A DNA stretch of 64,000 bases, taken from assembly GCF_030687835.1 (NCBI RefSeq), contig NZ_CP117449.1, forward strand, positions 4,898,001 through 4,962,000, given 5' to 3'. A program made the translations under genes and the position numbers. Source of the stretch: Pseudomonas hefeiensis. GTDB lineage: Bacteria > Pseudomonadota > Gammaproteobacteria > Pseudomonadales > Pseudomonadaceae. This document shows positions 37,070 through 46,438 of the stretch, piece after piece (positions within the stretch are counted from its first letter, which is position 1; each line of letters opens with the position of its first letter). The notes beneath the pieces were generated by a model. That model was not told the DNA's origin. It saw only the letters and a list, made by a program, of their open reading frames with translations, and searched no databases.

Positions 37070-38062
37070 TCAGCGGGCATCCTGGGCTTTCCACCAGGCG
37101 CAGAACTCATCAAGAGCGGTCCACAGGCTGACCTGTGGATCGTAATCCAGATAATGCCGGGCCCGGCTGATGTCCAGGGTGAAACTCTTGTTCATGACCT
37201 GCATGCCCAGGCGCGACAACGTCGGTTCGGGACGGCCCGGCCATAACGTGCAGAAGCCTTCATTCAGGGCGGCGACGCTGTAGGCCAACCCGTAGGAACG
37301 ATAACGCCGGACCTGTGGGACTTCCATTTGTCGCATCACATAATTGACCACATCCCACAACGGCACCGGCGTGCCGTTGCTGATGTTGTACGCCTTGCCA
37401 AGGGCCGATTCACTGGCCAAAAGACTGCTGAGCAGCGCTTGGTTGAGGTTCTGCACGCTGGTGAAGTCCACCTTGTTCAACCCGTTGCCGACAATGGCCA
37501 AGCGGCCCTTGCGTTGCATCTTCAACAGCCGGGGGAAAATGCTCATGTCGCCGGCGCCGGTCACGAACCGAGGGCGCAGGGCCAGCACTTCGAGGCCGAA
37601 CTCCTGGGCACCGAAGACTTTCTGTTCGGCCAGGTATTTGGTGGCGGCGTAGGGATGCTTGAAGCGCTTGGGCACTTGTTCTTCGGTCAGGTCCAGATGG
37701 TCCCGGCCATCGAAGTAAATCGACGGCGACGACAGATGAACCAGGCGCCGGACCTTCTGCTTGAGGCAGGCTTCAACGACATTTTCCGTGACCTGGACGT
37801 TGCCCTGATGAAAGTCCTGGTAGCGGCCCCAGAGCCCCACGGCGCCGGCGCAATGCACGACGCTGTCTACACCCAGGCACAGATCGCGGGCCAGCAATGG
37901 GTCACTCAGGTCCCCCTGGATGAACTGCGCCCCGCGACGCACAAGGTGCTCAACGCTCTCGGCCCGGCGACCGGTGACCCGCACATCCAGGCCCTGCTCC
38001 AAGGCAAAACGCGCAAAGCGTCCGCCAATGAAGCCGCTTGCGCCGGTGACCAGAATTTTCAT
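37070..38062 (-). CDS. NAD(P)-dependent epimerase/dehydratase, extended SDR
   Basis: A 330-aa extended short-chain dehydrogenase. The nucleotide-binding TGASGFIGG is at residues 6-14, the catalytic Y138-x3-K142 lies in PYAATKYLAE, and the active-site serine region is LVHLSSPSIY. The overall pattern (GDLSDPLLARDLCLGVDSVVHCAG) is closest to the 3-beta-hydroxysteroid dehydrogenase/NSDHL-like branch. The substrate is unknown. Confidence 0.82.
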   Translation of the reverse strand: MKILVTGASGFIGGRFARFALEQGLDVRVTGRRAESVEHLVRRGAQFIQGDLSDPLLARDLCLGVDSVVHCAGAVGLWGRYQDFHQGNVQVTENVVEACLKQKVRRLVHLSSPSIYFDGRDHLDLTEEQVPKRFKHPYAATKYLAEQKVFGAQEFGLEVLALRPRFVTGAGDMSIFPRLLKMQRKGRLAIVGNGLNKVDFTSVQNLNQALLSSLLASESALGKAYNISNGTPVPLWDVVNYVMRQMEVPQVRRYRSYGLAYSVAALNEGFCTLWPGRPEPTLSRLGMQVMNKSFTLDISRARHYLDYDPQVSLWTALDEFCAWWKAQDAR

Positions 38063-38111
38063 GAAGACTCCTAAAATCAGATTCGAGCTACAAGCTTCAA
38101 GCCAATCGCTT

Positions 38112-39005
38112 TCAACTAACCGCTTGTAGCTTGCTGCTTGCCGCCTTGATCAATCGTTCAGTCAACAAACCAAGCAACTGCCCACCATTGCGCCAATGAT
38201 GCCAGTACAACGGCACATCGATCGGTTTATCTGCCAGCAATTCCACCAACTCGCCCCGCTCCAGTTGCTCACGCATTTGCAACTCCGGCACCAGCCCCCA
38301 GCCAAGCCCCGCTTCGGCGAGCCGAATAAAACCTTCGGACGACGGGCACAGATGGTGCTCGAAACCGCCTTCCACCCCAAGGGAAGCCAGGTAGCGATGC
38401 TGCAGAAAATCATCCGGGCCGAACACCAGCGCCGGCGTGCGCGCCAGTTGATCGGCGCGAACCCCATCGGGGAAGTGCCTGGCAATGAACGCCGGGCTGG
38501 CCAACGCCCGGTAACGCATGGCTCCCAACAATACGCTACGGGCACCGGCCACCGGACGTTCACTGGCGCAGACGCACGCCGCCACCTCACCGGCACGCAT
38601 GCGCTTGAGCCCGACGTTCTGGTCTTCCACCACCAGGTCGAGCAACAGATGATGTTCAGCGCAGAAATCCCCAACGGCCACCGCCCACCAAGTGGCCAGA
38701 CTGTCGGCATTCAAAGCGATGCGCAGTCGCTCGGGCAGGCCTGCTTCATCCAACGCCGGCACCAGGCTTTGCAGGTCGCGTTCCAATAGCCGCACCTGCT
38801 GCACATGGTTGAGCAAGCGGCGACCGATTTCGGTCGGTGCCGGCGGCGTGACGCGCACCAGCACCGGCTGGCCGACCCGCGCCTCCAGCAGTTTGATCCG
38901 CTGGGAAATAGCCGACTGCGACAAACCCAGCACCTGGGCGGCACGCTCGAATCCGGCCTGTTCGACAACCGCCGCCAGAGCGGAAAGCAATTTGTAATCG
39001 AACAT
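38112..39005 (-). CDS. argP: LysR-family regulator ArgP (LysG/IciA)
   Basis: A 297-aa LysR regulator with N-terminal helix-turn-helix at about residues 17-36 (FERAAQVLGLSQSAISQRIK) and a periplasmic-binding-like effector domain. ArgP senses lysine and arginine and activates the exporter gene argO; the divergent arrangement with a LysE/ArgO gene 97 bp away is the classic context. The ATG at 39005 gives the conserved MFDYKLL start. Confidence 0.9.
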   Translation of the reverse strand: MFDYKLLSALAAVVEQAGFERAAQVLGLSQSAISQRIKLLEARVGQPVLVRVTPPAPTEIGRRLLNHVQQVRLLERDLQSLVPALDEAGLPERLRIALNADSLATWWAVAVGDFCAEHHLLLDLVVEDQNVGLKRMRAGEVAACVCASERPVAGARSVLLGAMRYRALASPAFIARHFPDGVRADQLARTPALVFGPDDFLQHRYLASLGVEGGFEHHLCPSSEGFIRLAEAGLGWGLVPELQMREQLERGELVELLADKPIDVPLYWHHWRNGGQLLGLLTERLIKAASSKLQAVS

Positions 39006-39102
39006 CAGTTTTCCTAATGAGCAATCAGCAGGATTGGTTTTTCTTATACCGCTTTGCACCGGAGAATGACACCAGCATTCATACCTACTCGGGGAATAAT
39101 TT

Positions 39103-39705
39103 ATGTGGCAAAGCTACATGAACGGACTACTGGTGGCCCTCGGGCTGATCATGGCCATCGGCGCTCAGAACGCCTTTGTGCTGGCCCAAAGCCTGCGCCG
39201 CGAACATCACTTGCCGGTCGCCGCCCTGTGCGTGACTTGCGATGCTTTGCTGGTGGCCGCCGGGGTGTTCGGGCTGGCGACGCTGCTGGCCCAAAGCCCG
39301 ATGCTGCTTTCGATTGCCCGTTGGGGCGGCGCGGCGTTCCTGCTCTGGTATGGCAGCCTGGCGCTGCGCCGGGCCTGTTCGAAACAGAGCCTGCAACAAG
39401 ATGAAAAACAGGTGGTGCGCTCGCTACGGGCCGTGCTGCTCAGCGCGTTGGCGGTGACGCTGCTCAACCCACACGTGTACCTCGACACCGTGCTGCTGAT
39501 CGGCTCACTCGGTGCCCAGCAAAGCGTGCCCGGCGCCTATGTCGTGGGAGCGGCCAGCGCCTCGTTGCTGTGGTTTTTCACCCTGGCTATCGGCGCGGCA
39601 TGGCTGGCACCGTGGCTGGCCCGGCCGAGTACCTGGCGGATACTGGACGTGCTGGTGGCGACGATGATGTTCAGCGTGGCAATACAGTTGATAGTCTCTG
39701 GCTGA
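39103..39705 (+). CDS. argO: Arginine/lysine exporter ArgO (LysE family)
   Basis: A 200-aa, six-helix inner-membrane exporter with the LysE signature IMAIGAQNAFVLAQSLRREH in helix 1 and LNPHVYLDTVLLIGS after helix 3. Divergently transcribed from argP, its likely activator. Confidence 0.9.
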   Translation: MWQSYMNGLLVALGLIMAIGAQNAFVLAQSLRREHHLPVAALCVTCDALLVAAGVFGLATLLAQSPMLLSIARWGGAAFLLWYGSLALRRACSKQSLQQDEKQVVRSLRAVLLSALAVTLLNPHVYLDTVLLIGSLGAQQSVPGAYVVGAASASLLWFFTLAIGAAWLAPWLARPSTWRILDVLVATMMFSVAIQLIVSG

Positions 39706-39880
39706 TTATTCCAAACCGCTCTGGAACCTCTATTCCACACAGTTGTTGCGTGGTTATGCCGTTCCCCCGGTGCTATGATCCGACTCCTGCGCCGCAATGA
39801 GTACAAACTCCCCGGCGCTAGTCTGGCCGCCCGTGATCGGCCTTGCGCTCACCGCAACTGACCTGGTTAGGAGAATCACC

Positions 39881-40477
39881 ATGGCTTTCGAATTGCCGCC
39901 GCTGCCTTATCCACACGATGCACTGCAGCCGCACATCTCCAAAGAAACTCTGGAATACCACCACGACAAGCACCACAACACCTATGTCGTAAACCTGAAC
40001 AACCTGGTGCCTGGTACCGAGTTCGAAGGCAAGACCCTGGAAGAAATCGTCAAGACTTCCTCGGGCGGTATCTTCAACAACGCCGCTCAGGTCTGGAACC
40101 ACACTTTCTACTGGAACTGCCTGGCGCCAAACGCTGGCGGTCAACCTACCGGCGCACTGGCAGAAGCCATCAACAGTGCCTTCGGTTCGTTCGACAAGTT
40201 CAAGGAAGAGTTCACCAAGACTTCCGTCGGCACCTTCGGCTCCGGCTGGGGCTGGCTGGTGAAAAAGGCTGACGGCTCCCTGGCCCTGGCCAGCACCATC
40301 GGCGCCGGCAACCCGCTGACCAGTGGCGACACCCCGCTGCTGACCTGCGACGTATGGGAACACGCCTACTACATCGACTACCGTAACCTTCGTCCGAAAT
40401 ACGTCGAAGCGTTCTGGAACCTGGTCAACTGGAAGTTCGTGGCCGAGCAGTTCGAAGGCAAGACCTTCACCGCTTAA
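39881..40477 (+). CDS. sodB: Iron superoxide dismutase SodB
   Basis: Cytoplasmic Fe-SOD of 198 aa. Metal ligands are H27, H74, D157 and H161 (in [13 protein letters not shown]). The [11 protein letters not shown] segment with Q70 is the Fe-type signature. AGGAGAATCACC precedes the ATG. In pseudomonads sodB mRNA is a target of the PrrF iron-responsive sRNAs; I could not confirm a pairing site. A strong terminator follows. Confidence 0.97.
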   Translation: MAFELPPLPYPHDALQPHISKETLEYHHDKHHNTYVVNLNNLVPGTEFEGKTLEEIVKTSSGGIFNNAAQVWNHTFYWNCLAPNAGGQPTGALAEAINSAFGSFDKFKEEFTKTSVGTFGSGWGWLVKKADGSLALASTIGAGNPLTSGDTPLLTCDVWEHAYYIDYRNLRPKYVEAFWNLVNWKFVAEQFEGKTFTA

Positions 40478-40497
40478 GCCGTGATGCCAGACAAAAG

Positions 40498-40525
40498 AAC
40501 CCGGCGCCTTGCCGGGTTTTTTTTA
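40498..40525 (+). terminator. Rho-independent terminator of sodB
   Basis: AACCCGGC/GCCGGGTT stem with GCCTT loop and eight T. Confidence 0.95.
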
Positions 40526-40755
40526 CCTGGCACAAAACCTCGCGTCTGAAACCCAACAAAAATAAAGCCGAGGCCTCAAGTTGCGGCCCCTTTCAACCGA
40601 CACAATGGTGGTAGAGCAATAGCTCGGGAAACACCGTATAACGGCCAGGTTTCAGGCGAAAACCCTTGTGTTTGATTGTCCCTTTGACTGACATCACAGG
40701 ATTGCCAATACTCATGGCAACTTGACGCTACCCGCACGGAACAAGGAACCCCTCT

Positions 40756-42807
40756 TTGAAGCTGGAACTCAAGAACAGCTTGTCTGTGAAGTTGCTCCGG
40801 GTCGTGCTCCTCTCGGCATTGATCGTCGGCGTGGTATTGAGCTGCGCCCAGATCGTGTTCGATGCCTACAAAACCGACCGTGCCGTCGCCATCGACGCCC
40901 AGCGAATTCTTGATATGTTCCGGGACCCTTCGACCCAGGCTGTCTACAGCCTTGACCGGGAGATGGGCATGCAAGTGATCGAAGGGCTGTTTCAGGACGA
41001 AGCCGTGCGCATGGCCTCCATCGGTCACCCTCATGAAACCATGCTCGCTGAAAAAAGCCGGCCCTTGCAGCAATCGAGGAGCCGCTGGCTGACCGACCTG
41101 ATCCTCGGCAAGGAACGCACATTCACTATCCAGTTGGTGGGGCGTGGGCCCTACAGTGAATATTACGGCGACCTGAGCATTACCCTCGATACCGCCACCT
41201 ACGGTCAGAGTTTCATCGTCAACTCGGTGATCATCTTTATATCGGGCATGCTGCGAGCCCTGGCGATGGGACTGGTGCTGTACCTGGTCTATCACTGGCT
41301 GCTGACCAAGCCGTTATCGCGGATCATCGAACACCTGACCGAAATCAACCCCGACCGCCCCAGCGAACACAAAATTCCCCAGCTACGGGGCCACGAGAAA
41401 AACGAGCTGGGTTTATGGATCAATACCGCCAACCAATTGCTCTCATCCATCGAGCGCAATACACACCTGCGCCATGAAGCGGAAAACAGCCTGCTGCGAA
41501 TGGCCCAGTACGATTTCCTCACCGGCCTGCCCAATCGTCAACAGCTTCAACAGCAACTGGACAAGATCCTGGTGGATGCCGGGCGCCTGCAGCGTCGGGT
41601 GGCCGTGCTGTGCGTAGGGCTGGATGATTTCAAGGGCATCAACGAACAGTTCAGCTATCAAACCGGCGACCAGTTGCTGCTGGCCCTGGCTGATCGACTG
41701 CGGGCCCACAGCGGACGCCTTGGCGCGCTGGCGCGACTGGGGGGCGACCAGTTCGCCCTGGTCCAGGCCGATATCGAACAACCTTACGAAGCCGCCGAGC
41801 TGGCCCAAAGCATCCTCGATGACCTCGAAGCGCCGTTCCTTCTCGACGATCAGCAAATCCGCCTGCGAGCCACCATCGGCATCACCCTCTTTCCTGAAGA
41901 CGGGGACAGTACCGAGAAGCTGTTGCAGAAAGCCGAGCAGACCATGACCCTGGCCAAGGCTCGCTCACGCAATCGCTATCAGTTCTACATCGCCAGCGTC
42001 GACAGCGAAATGCGCCGCCGGCGCGAACTGGAAAAAGACCTGCGCGAGGCCCTGCTTCTCGAGCAGTTCAGCCTGGTGTACCAGCCGCAGATCAGCTATC
42101 GCGACCTGCGGGTGGTCGGTACCGAGGCCCTGATCCGCTGGCATCACCCCGAACATGGCCTCGTGCCGCCGGACCTGTTCATTCCTCTGGCCGAGCAGAA
42201 CGGCACCATCATCGCCATCGGCGAATGGGTCTTGGATCAGGCCTGCAAACAGTTGCGCGAATGGCATGACCAGGGCTTCGTCGACCTGCGCATGGCGGTC
42301 AACCTGTCGACGGTGCAATTGCACCACGCCGAACTGCCGCGAGTGGTGAACAACTTGCTGCAGATGTACCGACTGCCGCCGCGCAGCCTGGAGCTTGAAG
42401 TCACGGAAACCGGCCTGATGGAAGACATCACCACAGCCGCCCAGCACTTGCTCAGCCTGCGCCGCTCCGGCGCGCTGATTGCCATTGATGACTTCGGGAC
42501 CGGCTATTCGTCCCTGAGTTATCTCAAGAGCCTGCCGCTGGACAAGATCAAGATCGACAAGAGCTTCGTCCAGGACCTGCTCGATGACGAGGATGACGCG
42601 ACCATCGTCCGGGCCATCATCCAGTTGGGCAAGAGCCTGGGGATGCAGGTGATCGCCGAGGGGGTCGAGACGGTCGAGCAGGAAGCCTACATCATCTCCG
42701 AGGGCTGCCATGAAGGTCAGGGGTATTACTACAGCAAACCACTGCCGGCACGAGAATTGGGCATTTATCTGAAGCATGCCCAGCGCAGCAAAGTCTCCAT
42801 CATCTGA
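40756..42807 (+). CDS. bifA: Cyclic-di-GMP phosphodiesterase BifA (degenerate GGDEF plus EAL)
   Basis: A 683-aa inner-membrane protein: TM1 at about 12-34, a periplasmic sensor segment, TM2 at about 151-180, a HAMP-like linker, GGDEF and EAL domains. The GGDEF motif is GGDQF (329-333), so cyclase activity should be lost. The EAL domain is complete: E457-A-L, MAVNLST, EVTETGLM, DDFGTGYSSL, DKIKIDKSFV and AEGVETVEQ. BifA of P. aeruginosa has the same GGDQF and degrades c-di-GMP to control biofilm dispersal and swarming; the sodB-bifA order is also the same. The start is TTG with AAGGA about 9 nt upstream; no suitable ATG exists near it. Confidence 0.94.
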   Translation: MKLELKNSLSVKLLRVVLLSALIVGVVLSCAQIVFDAYKTDRAVAIDAQRILDMFRDPSTQAVYSLDREMGMQVIEGLFQDEAVRMASIGHPHETMLAEKSRPLQQSRSRWLTDLILGKERTFTIQLVGRGPYSEYYGDLSITLDTATYGQSFIVNSVIIFISGMLRALAMGLVLYLVYHWLLTKPLSRIIEHLTEINPDRPSEHKIPQLRGHEKNELGLWINTANQLLSSIERNTHLRHEAENSLLRMAQYDFLTGLPNRQQLQQQLDKILVDAGRLQRRVAVLCVGLDDFKGINEQFSYQTGDQLLLALADRLRAHSGRLGALARLGGDQFALVQADIEQPYEAAELAQSILDDLEAPFLLDDQQIRLRATIGITLFPEDGDSTEKLLQKAEQTMTLAKARSRNRYQFYIASVDSEMRRRRELEKDLREALLLEQFSLVYQPQISYRDLRVVGTEALIRWHHPEHGLVPPDLFIPLAEQNGTIIAIGEWVLDQACKQLREWHDQGFVDLRMAVNLSTVQLHHAELPRVVNNLLQMYRLPPRSLELEVTETGLMEDITTAAQHLLSLRRSGALIAIDDFGTGYSSLSYLKSLPLDKIKIDKSFVQDLLDDEDDATIVRAIIQLGKSLGMQVIAEGVETVEQEAYIISEGCHEGQGYYYSKPLPARELGIYLKHAQRSKVSII

Positions 42808-42833
42808 TTCTTTCTCTCTGGTTGTCATGCCTT

Positions 42834-42930
42834 TGTAGGGGCTGGCGAAGCCTGCGATCCGGTTGATTCGCTTGGGACTCAAGCGTCCGGGCAACGATCG
42901 CAGCCTCGCTTCGCTCGACAGCGCCTACAG
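42834..42930. repeat. REPIN of a third family
   Basis: Arms tgtaggggctggcgaagcct and its approximate complement (cgcttcgctcgacagcgcctaca) with central gcgatcc/gatcgc, unlike the GTGGGAGC-type elements. Located between bifA and icmP. Confidence 0.8.
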
Positions 42931-42986
42931 AAGGCTGACCGCTTCGCATCACAAATAAGAAATATTTACAGCTACAACCCTTTACA

Positions 42987-43011
42987 CATAATGCAAATCT
43001 TTCGCATTATG
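42987..43011 (+). promoter_or_regulatory. Fur-box-like inverted repeat upstream of icmP
   Basis: CATAATGC and GCATTATG flank a 9-nt spacer (25 bp, perfect arms). The left part matches about 13 of 19 positions of the Fur consensus. IcmP homologues are iron-regulated, so Fur control is plausible. Confidence 0.55.
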
Positions 43012-43068
43012 TCGCAGCTTTGCGCACCTCGCGCCTGTCCCATCCATCACCGAAGCAGGATGTTCGCC

Positions 43069-44405
43069 ATGATTCGTATGCCTCTGGCTACCGCCAGTTT
43101 GCTGGCCATCGCTATTTCCCTCGCCGGTTGCGGCGAAGGCAAAGACAAGGCCGCCGCGCCGCAAGCGCCAACGCCCGCAGCCAGCACCGCCGCCCCAGCC
43201 GCAGCCGGCAAAATCGACGAAGCCGCTGCCAAGGCTGTTGTCGCGCACTATGCCGACATCGTCCATGCGGTCTACAGCGATGCCGAATCCACCGCGAAAA
43301 CCCTGCAAACCGCGATCGATGCGTTCCTGGCCAAACCGAACGACGAGACTCTCAACGCCGCCAAGGCCGCTTGGGTCGCCGCACGCGTCCCTTACCTGCA
43401 AAGCGAAGTGTTCCGCTTCGGCAACACCATCATCGACGACTGGGAAGGCCAATTGAACGCCTGGCCGCTGGATGAAGGCCTGATCGACTACGTCGACAGC
43501 TCCTACGCGCACGCATTGGGTAACCCGGGCGCCACCGCCAATATCGTCGCCAATACCGAAGTCCAGGTGGGTGAAGACAAGGTCGACGTGAAAGACATCA
43601 CCCCGGAGAAACTTGCCAGCCTGAACGAGCTGGGCGGTTCCGAGGCCAACGTCGCCACCGGCTACCACGCCATCGAATTCCTGCTCTGGGGCCAGGACCT
43701 CAACGGCACCGGCCCTGGTGCCGGCAAGCGTCCGGCTTCCGATTACCTGGAAGGCGCCGGTGCTACTGGCGGCCACAACGACCGTCGTCGCGCCTACCTC
43801 AAGTCCGTGACCCAACTGCTGGTCAGCGATCTGGAAGAAATGGTCGGCAAACTGGAAGCCAAACGTGGCTGACAACTACCGCGCTACCCTGGAAGCCGAA
43901 CCTGCCGAAACCGGCCTACGCAAAATGCTGTTCGGCATGGGCAGCCTGTCCCTGGGGTGAACTGGCGGGCGAGCGCATGAAAGTGTCCCTTGAAGCCAAC
44001 TCGCCAGAAGACGAGCAAGACTGCTTCAGCGACAACACCCACAACTCGCATTTCTACGACGCCAAAGGCGTGCGCAACGTTTACCTGGGCGAATACACCC
44101 GCGTCGACGGCACCAAGATGACCGGCGCCAGCCTGTCGTCCCTGGTGGCCAAGGCTGACCCGGCCGCTGACAGCGCCCTCAAGGCCGACCTGGCCGACAC
44201 CGAAGCCAAGATCCAGGTCATGGTCGATCACGCCAACAAGGGTGAGCATTACGACCAACTGATCGCTGCGGGCAACACCGCTGGCAACCAGGTTGTGCGC
44301 GACGCCATTGCCGCACTGGTCAAGCAGACCGGCGCGATCGAACAGGCCGCGGGCAAACTGGGCATCAGCGACCTGAACCCGGACAGCGCTGATCACGAGT
44401 TCTGA
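43069..44405 (+). pseudogene. icmP: Imelysin-family iron-regulated lipoprotein IcmP, interrupted by two +1 frameshifts
   Basis: Imelysin peptidase-like protein (M75) related to P. aeruginosa PA4370 IcmP and to IrpA. The signal peptide ends at lipobox LAG-C. The family motif GxHxxE is present as GYHAIEFLLWGQD. The frame breaks at AAA 43861-43863 (stop at 43872) and again at GGGG 43954-43957 (stop at 43960). Removing one base in each run gives an uninterrupted 444-aa protein through GLRKMLFGMGSLSLGELAGERMKVSLEANSPEDEQDC to DHEF, the normal family length. As written, the gene yields a 267-aa N-terminal part and a separate 142-aa C-terminal frame from 43977. Confidence 0.9.
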
Positions 44406-44412
44406 TCAATGC

Positions 44413-44439
44413 CGGCTGACGGGTTATACCCGTCAGCCG
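44413..44439 (+). terminator. Hairpin after icmP
   Basis: Near-perfect 11-12-bp stem CGGCTGACGGGT/ACCCGTCAGCCG with a 3-nt loop, 8 bp after the stop. No T run follows, so it may stabilise rather than terminate. Confidence 0.6.
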
Positions 44440-44450
44440 AGCCGTAAAAC

Positions 44451-44542
44451 CCTGTGGGAGCGAGCCTGCTCGCGATAGCGATGTATCAGCCAACAGCAAT
44501 GTGACTGACATGACGCTATCGCGAGCAGGCTCGCTCCCACAG
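44451..44542. repeat. REPIN, type I
   Basis: Inverted gtgggagcgagcctgctcgc cores; first of two adjacent REPINs between convergent icmP and the sigma-factor gene. Confidence 0.92.
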
Positions 44543-44585
44543 TGGTTTCGGGTGTTCATAAATACGATGCACACCACAACTCTCC

Positions 44586-44677
44586 TTGTGGGAGCGGGCT
44601 TGCTCGCGAAGACGGCGGGTCAAGCAACAGCGATGTTGACTGAGCCGACGCTTTCGCGAGCAAGCCCGCTCCCACAG
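44586..44677. repeat. REPIN, type I
   Basis: Inverted gtgggagcgggcttgctcgc cores, 43 bp after the preceding REPIN and of a different sequence subtype. Confidence 0.92.
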
Positions 44678-44702
44678 GAAATTTCATCGCGTGTGGTCAT
44701 CA

Positions 44703-45935
44703 CTACAACCCCGCAAGCCGCCCTTCGATAAACCGCCTCTCCGGCAGTTGCTGCGTCAATTCAAGCGCACGTCGATAGGCCGCCCGCGCCTCATCCACGC
44801 GTCCCAATTGCCGGCAGAGTTCTGCCCGCGCCGAATGGGCCAGGTGATAATCGAGCAACTCACCCCGGTCCAGGATGGCGTCGATCCGATGCAACCCCGC
44901 TAGCGGTCCATCGCGCTTGGCCAGGGCCGCGGCGCGGTTGAGCTCGATCACCGGCGAAGGCACCGCTCGCAGCAACACATCATAGAGGCCGACGATCTGC
45001 GGCCAGTCCGTCTCCTGCGCCGTGGGGGCTTCGGCATGCACGGCCGCAATCGCAGCTTGCAGGCAATAAGGCCCGAACCGTCGGGTATTGAGCGCGGCTT
45101 CCACCAGGGCGCAGCCTTCGGCGATCATGTCGGCGTCCCACAAGGATCGGTCCTGCTCATCCAGCAGAACCAGCTCACCGCTCGGTGAGGCTCGCGCCCG
45201 CCGCCGCGACTCGTGCAGCAGCATCAACGCTAACAAACCCATGACTTCGGCTTCAGGCAACAGCTCCATCAACAAGCGGGCAAGGCGGATGGCTTCGCGG
45301 GTCAGGTCTTCACGCGTGACCTCGGTCCCCATCGAAGCCGAATAACCTTCATTGAACACCAGGTAGATCACTCGTAACACGCTGTCCAGCCGTTCGGGCA
45401 GCTCTGAGCGGGACGGCACCTGGTAGGGGATCTTCGCATCACGAATTTTCGCCTTGGCCCGTACGATGCGCTGGGCGATGGCCGCCGGGGCGGCGAGAAA
45501 AGCCCGGGCGATCTCTTCGGTGGTCAGGTCGCACACCTCCCGCAATGTCAGCGGCACCTGGGCATCAGCCGCCAGGGCCGGGTGGCAACAGGTGAAGATC
45601 AGCCGCAGGCGATCGTCTTCCACGTCCTCATCACTCCAGTCGCTCTGCTCCAGCTCTTGGAGCTGGGCAATCAGCATCGGCCGGGACGCCGCGAAGCGAG
45701 CGCGCCTGCGCAAACTGTCGATGGCCTTGAAGCGCCCGGCCGACACCAGCCAGGCCCGAGGGTTGTCCGGCACACCGTCGCGCTGCCAGCGCTCAACCGC
45801 GATGAAGAAAGCCTCGTGCAAGGCCTCTTCAGCAAGGTCGAAATCCCCCAGCAGGCGAATCAGCGTCGCCAGAATGCACCGCGAGTCCTGCCGATAAACC
45901 TGCTCGACCCGTGCCCCAACCGCATCGGCCGACAT
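44703..45935 (-). CDS. ECF sigma factor with C-terminal extension (ECF42 type)
   Basis: A 410-aa extracytoplasmic-function sigma factor. Sigma-2 region is at about residues 12-80 (LIRLLGDFDLAEEALHEAFFIAVERW), sigma-4 at about 125-180 (LTLREVCDLTTEEIARAFLAAPAAIAQRIVRAKAKI), and a long helical TPR-like C-terminal domain follows (about 190-410). This size and linkage to a DGPF protein define group ECF42, which lacks an anti-sigma factor and is controlled through the C-terminal extension. The ATG at 45935 overlaps the preceding stop by one base. Confidence 0.88.
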   Translation of the reverse strand: MSADAVGARVEQVYRQDSRCILATLIRLLGDFDLAEEALHEAFFIAVERWQRDGVPDNPRAWLVSAGRFKAIDSLRRRARFAASRPMLIAQLQELEQSDWSDEDVEDDRLRLIFTCCHPALAADAQVPLTLREVCDLTTEEIARAFLAAPAAIAQRIVRAKAKIRDAKIPYQVPSRSELPERLDSVLRVIYLVFNEGYSASMGTEVTREDLTREAIRLARLLMELLPEAEVMGLLALMLLHESRRRARASPSGELVLLDEQDRSLWDADMIAEGCALVEAALNTRRFGPYCLQAAIAAVHAEAPTAQETDWPQIVGLYDVLLRAVPSPVIELNRAAALAKRDGPLAGLHRIDAILDRGELLDYHLAHSARAELCRQLGRVDEARAAYRRALELTQQLPERRFIEGRLAGL

Positions 45936-46411
45936 CAATCGGGCATGCCTTGAGTCACCAGCGCTTCGAGCCGGTCCAGGCTCTGGCCCCAGCCGTCGTG
46001 AAAGCCCATGGCTTCGTGAGCCTGACGGTCTTCTTCGTTCCAGTGCAGCGCGCGGGCGGTGTAACGGGTTTTACCGTCCACTTCCTCAAGCAACACTTCG
46101 CCCGTCATGAAGGCTTTGCCGGAGGGAATCCAGCCAGGCACAAACGCATCGGTGAACACCAGCCGCTGCGGGGCGACGATCTCCAGAAACACGCCCATGG
46201 TCGGATACTCACTGCCGTCCGGCGCGCGCATCAGGGTGCGAAACTGACCACCGACCCACAGGTCCATTTCGCACTCCGGCGTGGTCATGCCGTGGGGGCC
46301 CCACCATTGGACAAGCAGGGCCGGCTCGGTCCAGGCACGGAAGATCTTCTGGCGCGGGGCATCGATCACCCGGCTGATGGATAACTCGAACGAGGCAGGT
46401 TTGAGGTTCAT
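45935..46411 (-). CDS. AHSA1/SRPBCC-domain protein
   Basis: A 158-aa helix-grip fold protein (FELSISRVIDAPRQKIFRAWTEPALLVQWWGP is the family opening). Such proteins bind hydrophobic ligands in a cavity; the ligand is unknown. It is translationally coupled to the sigma gene (TGATG) and follows the DGPF gene after 27 bp. Confidence 0.85.
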   Translation of the reverse strand: MNLKPASFELSISRVIDAPRQKIFRAWTEPALLVQWWGPHGMTTPECEMDLWVGGQFRTLMRAPDGSEYPTMGVFLEIVAPQRLVFTDAFVPGWIPSGKAFMTGEVLLEEVDGKTRYTARALHWNEEDRQAHEAMGFHDGWGQSLDRLEALVTQGMPD

Positions 46412-46438
46412 GAATGAAATCCTGTTTGTGATTGTTGT

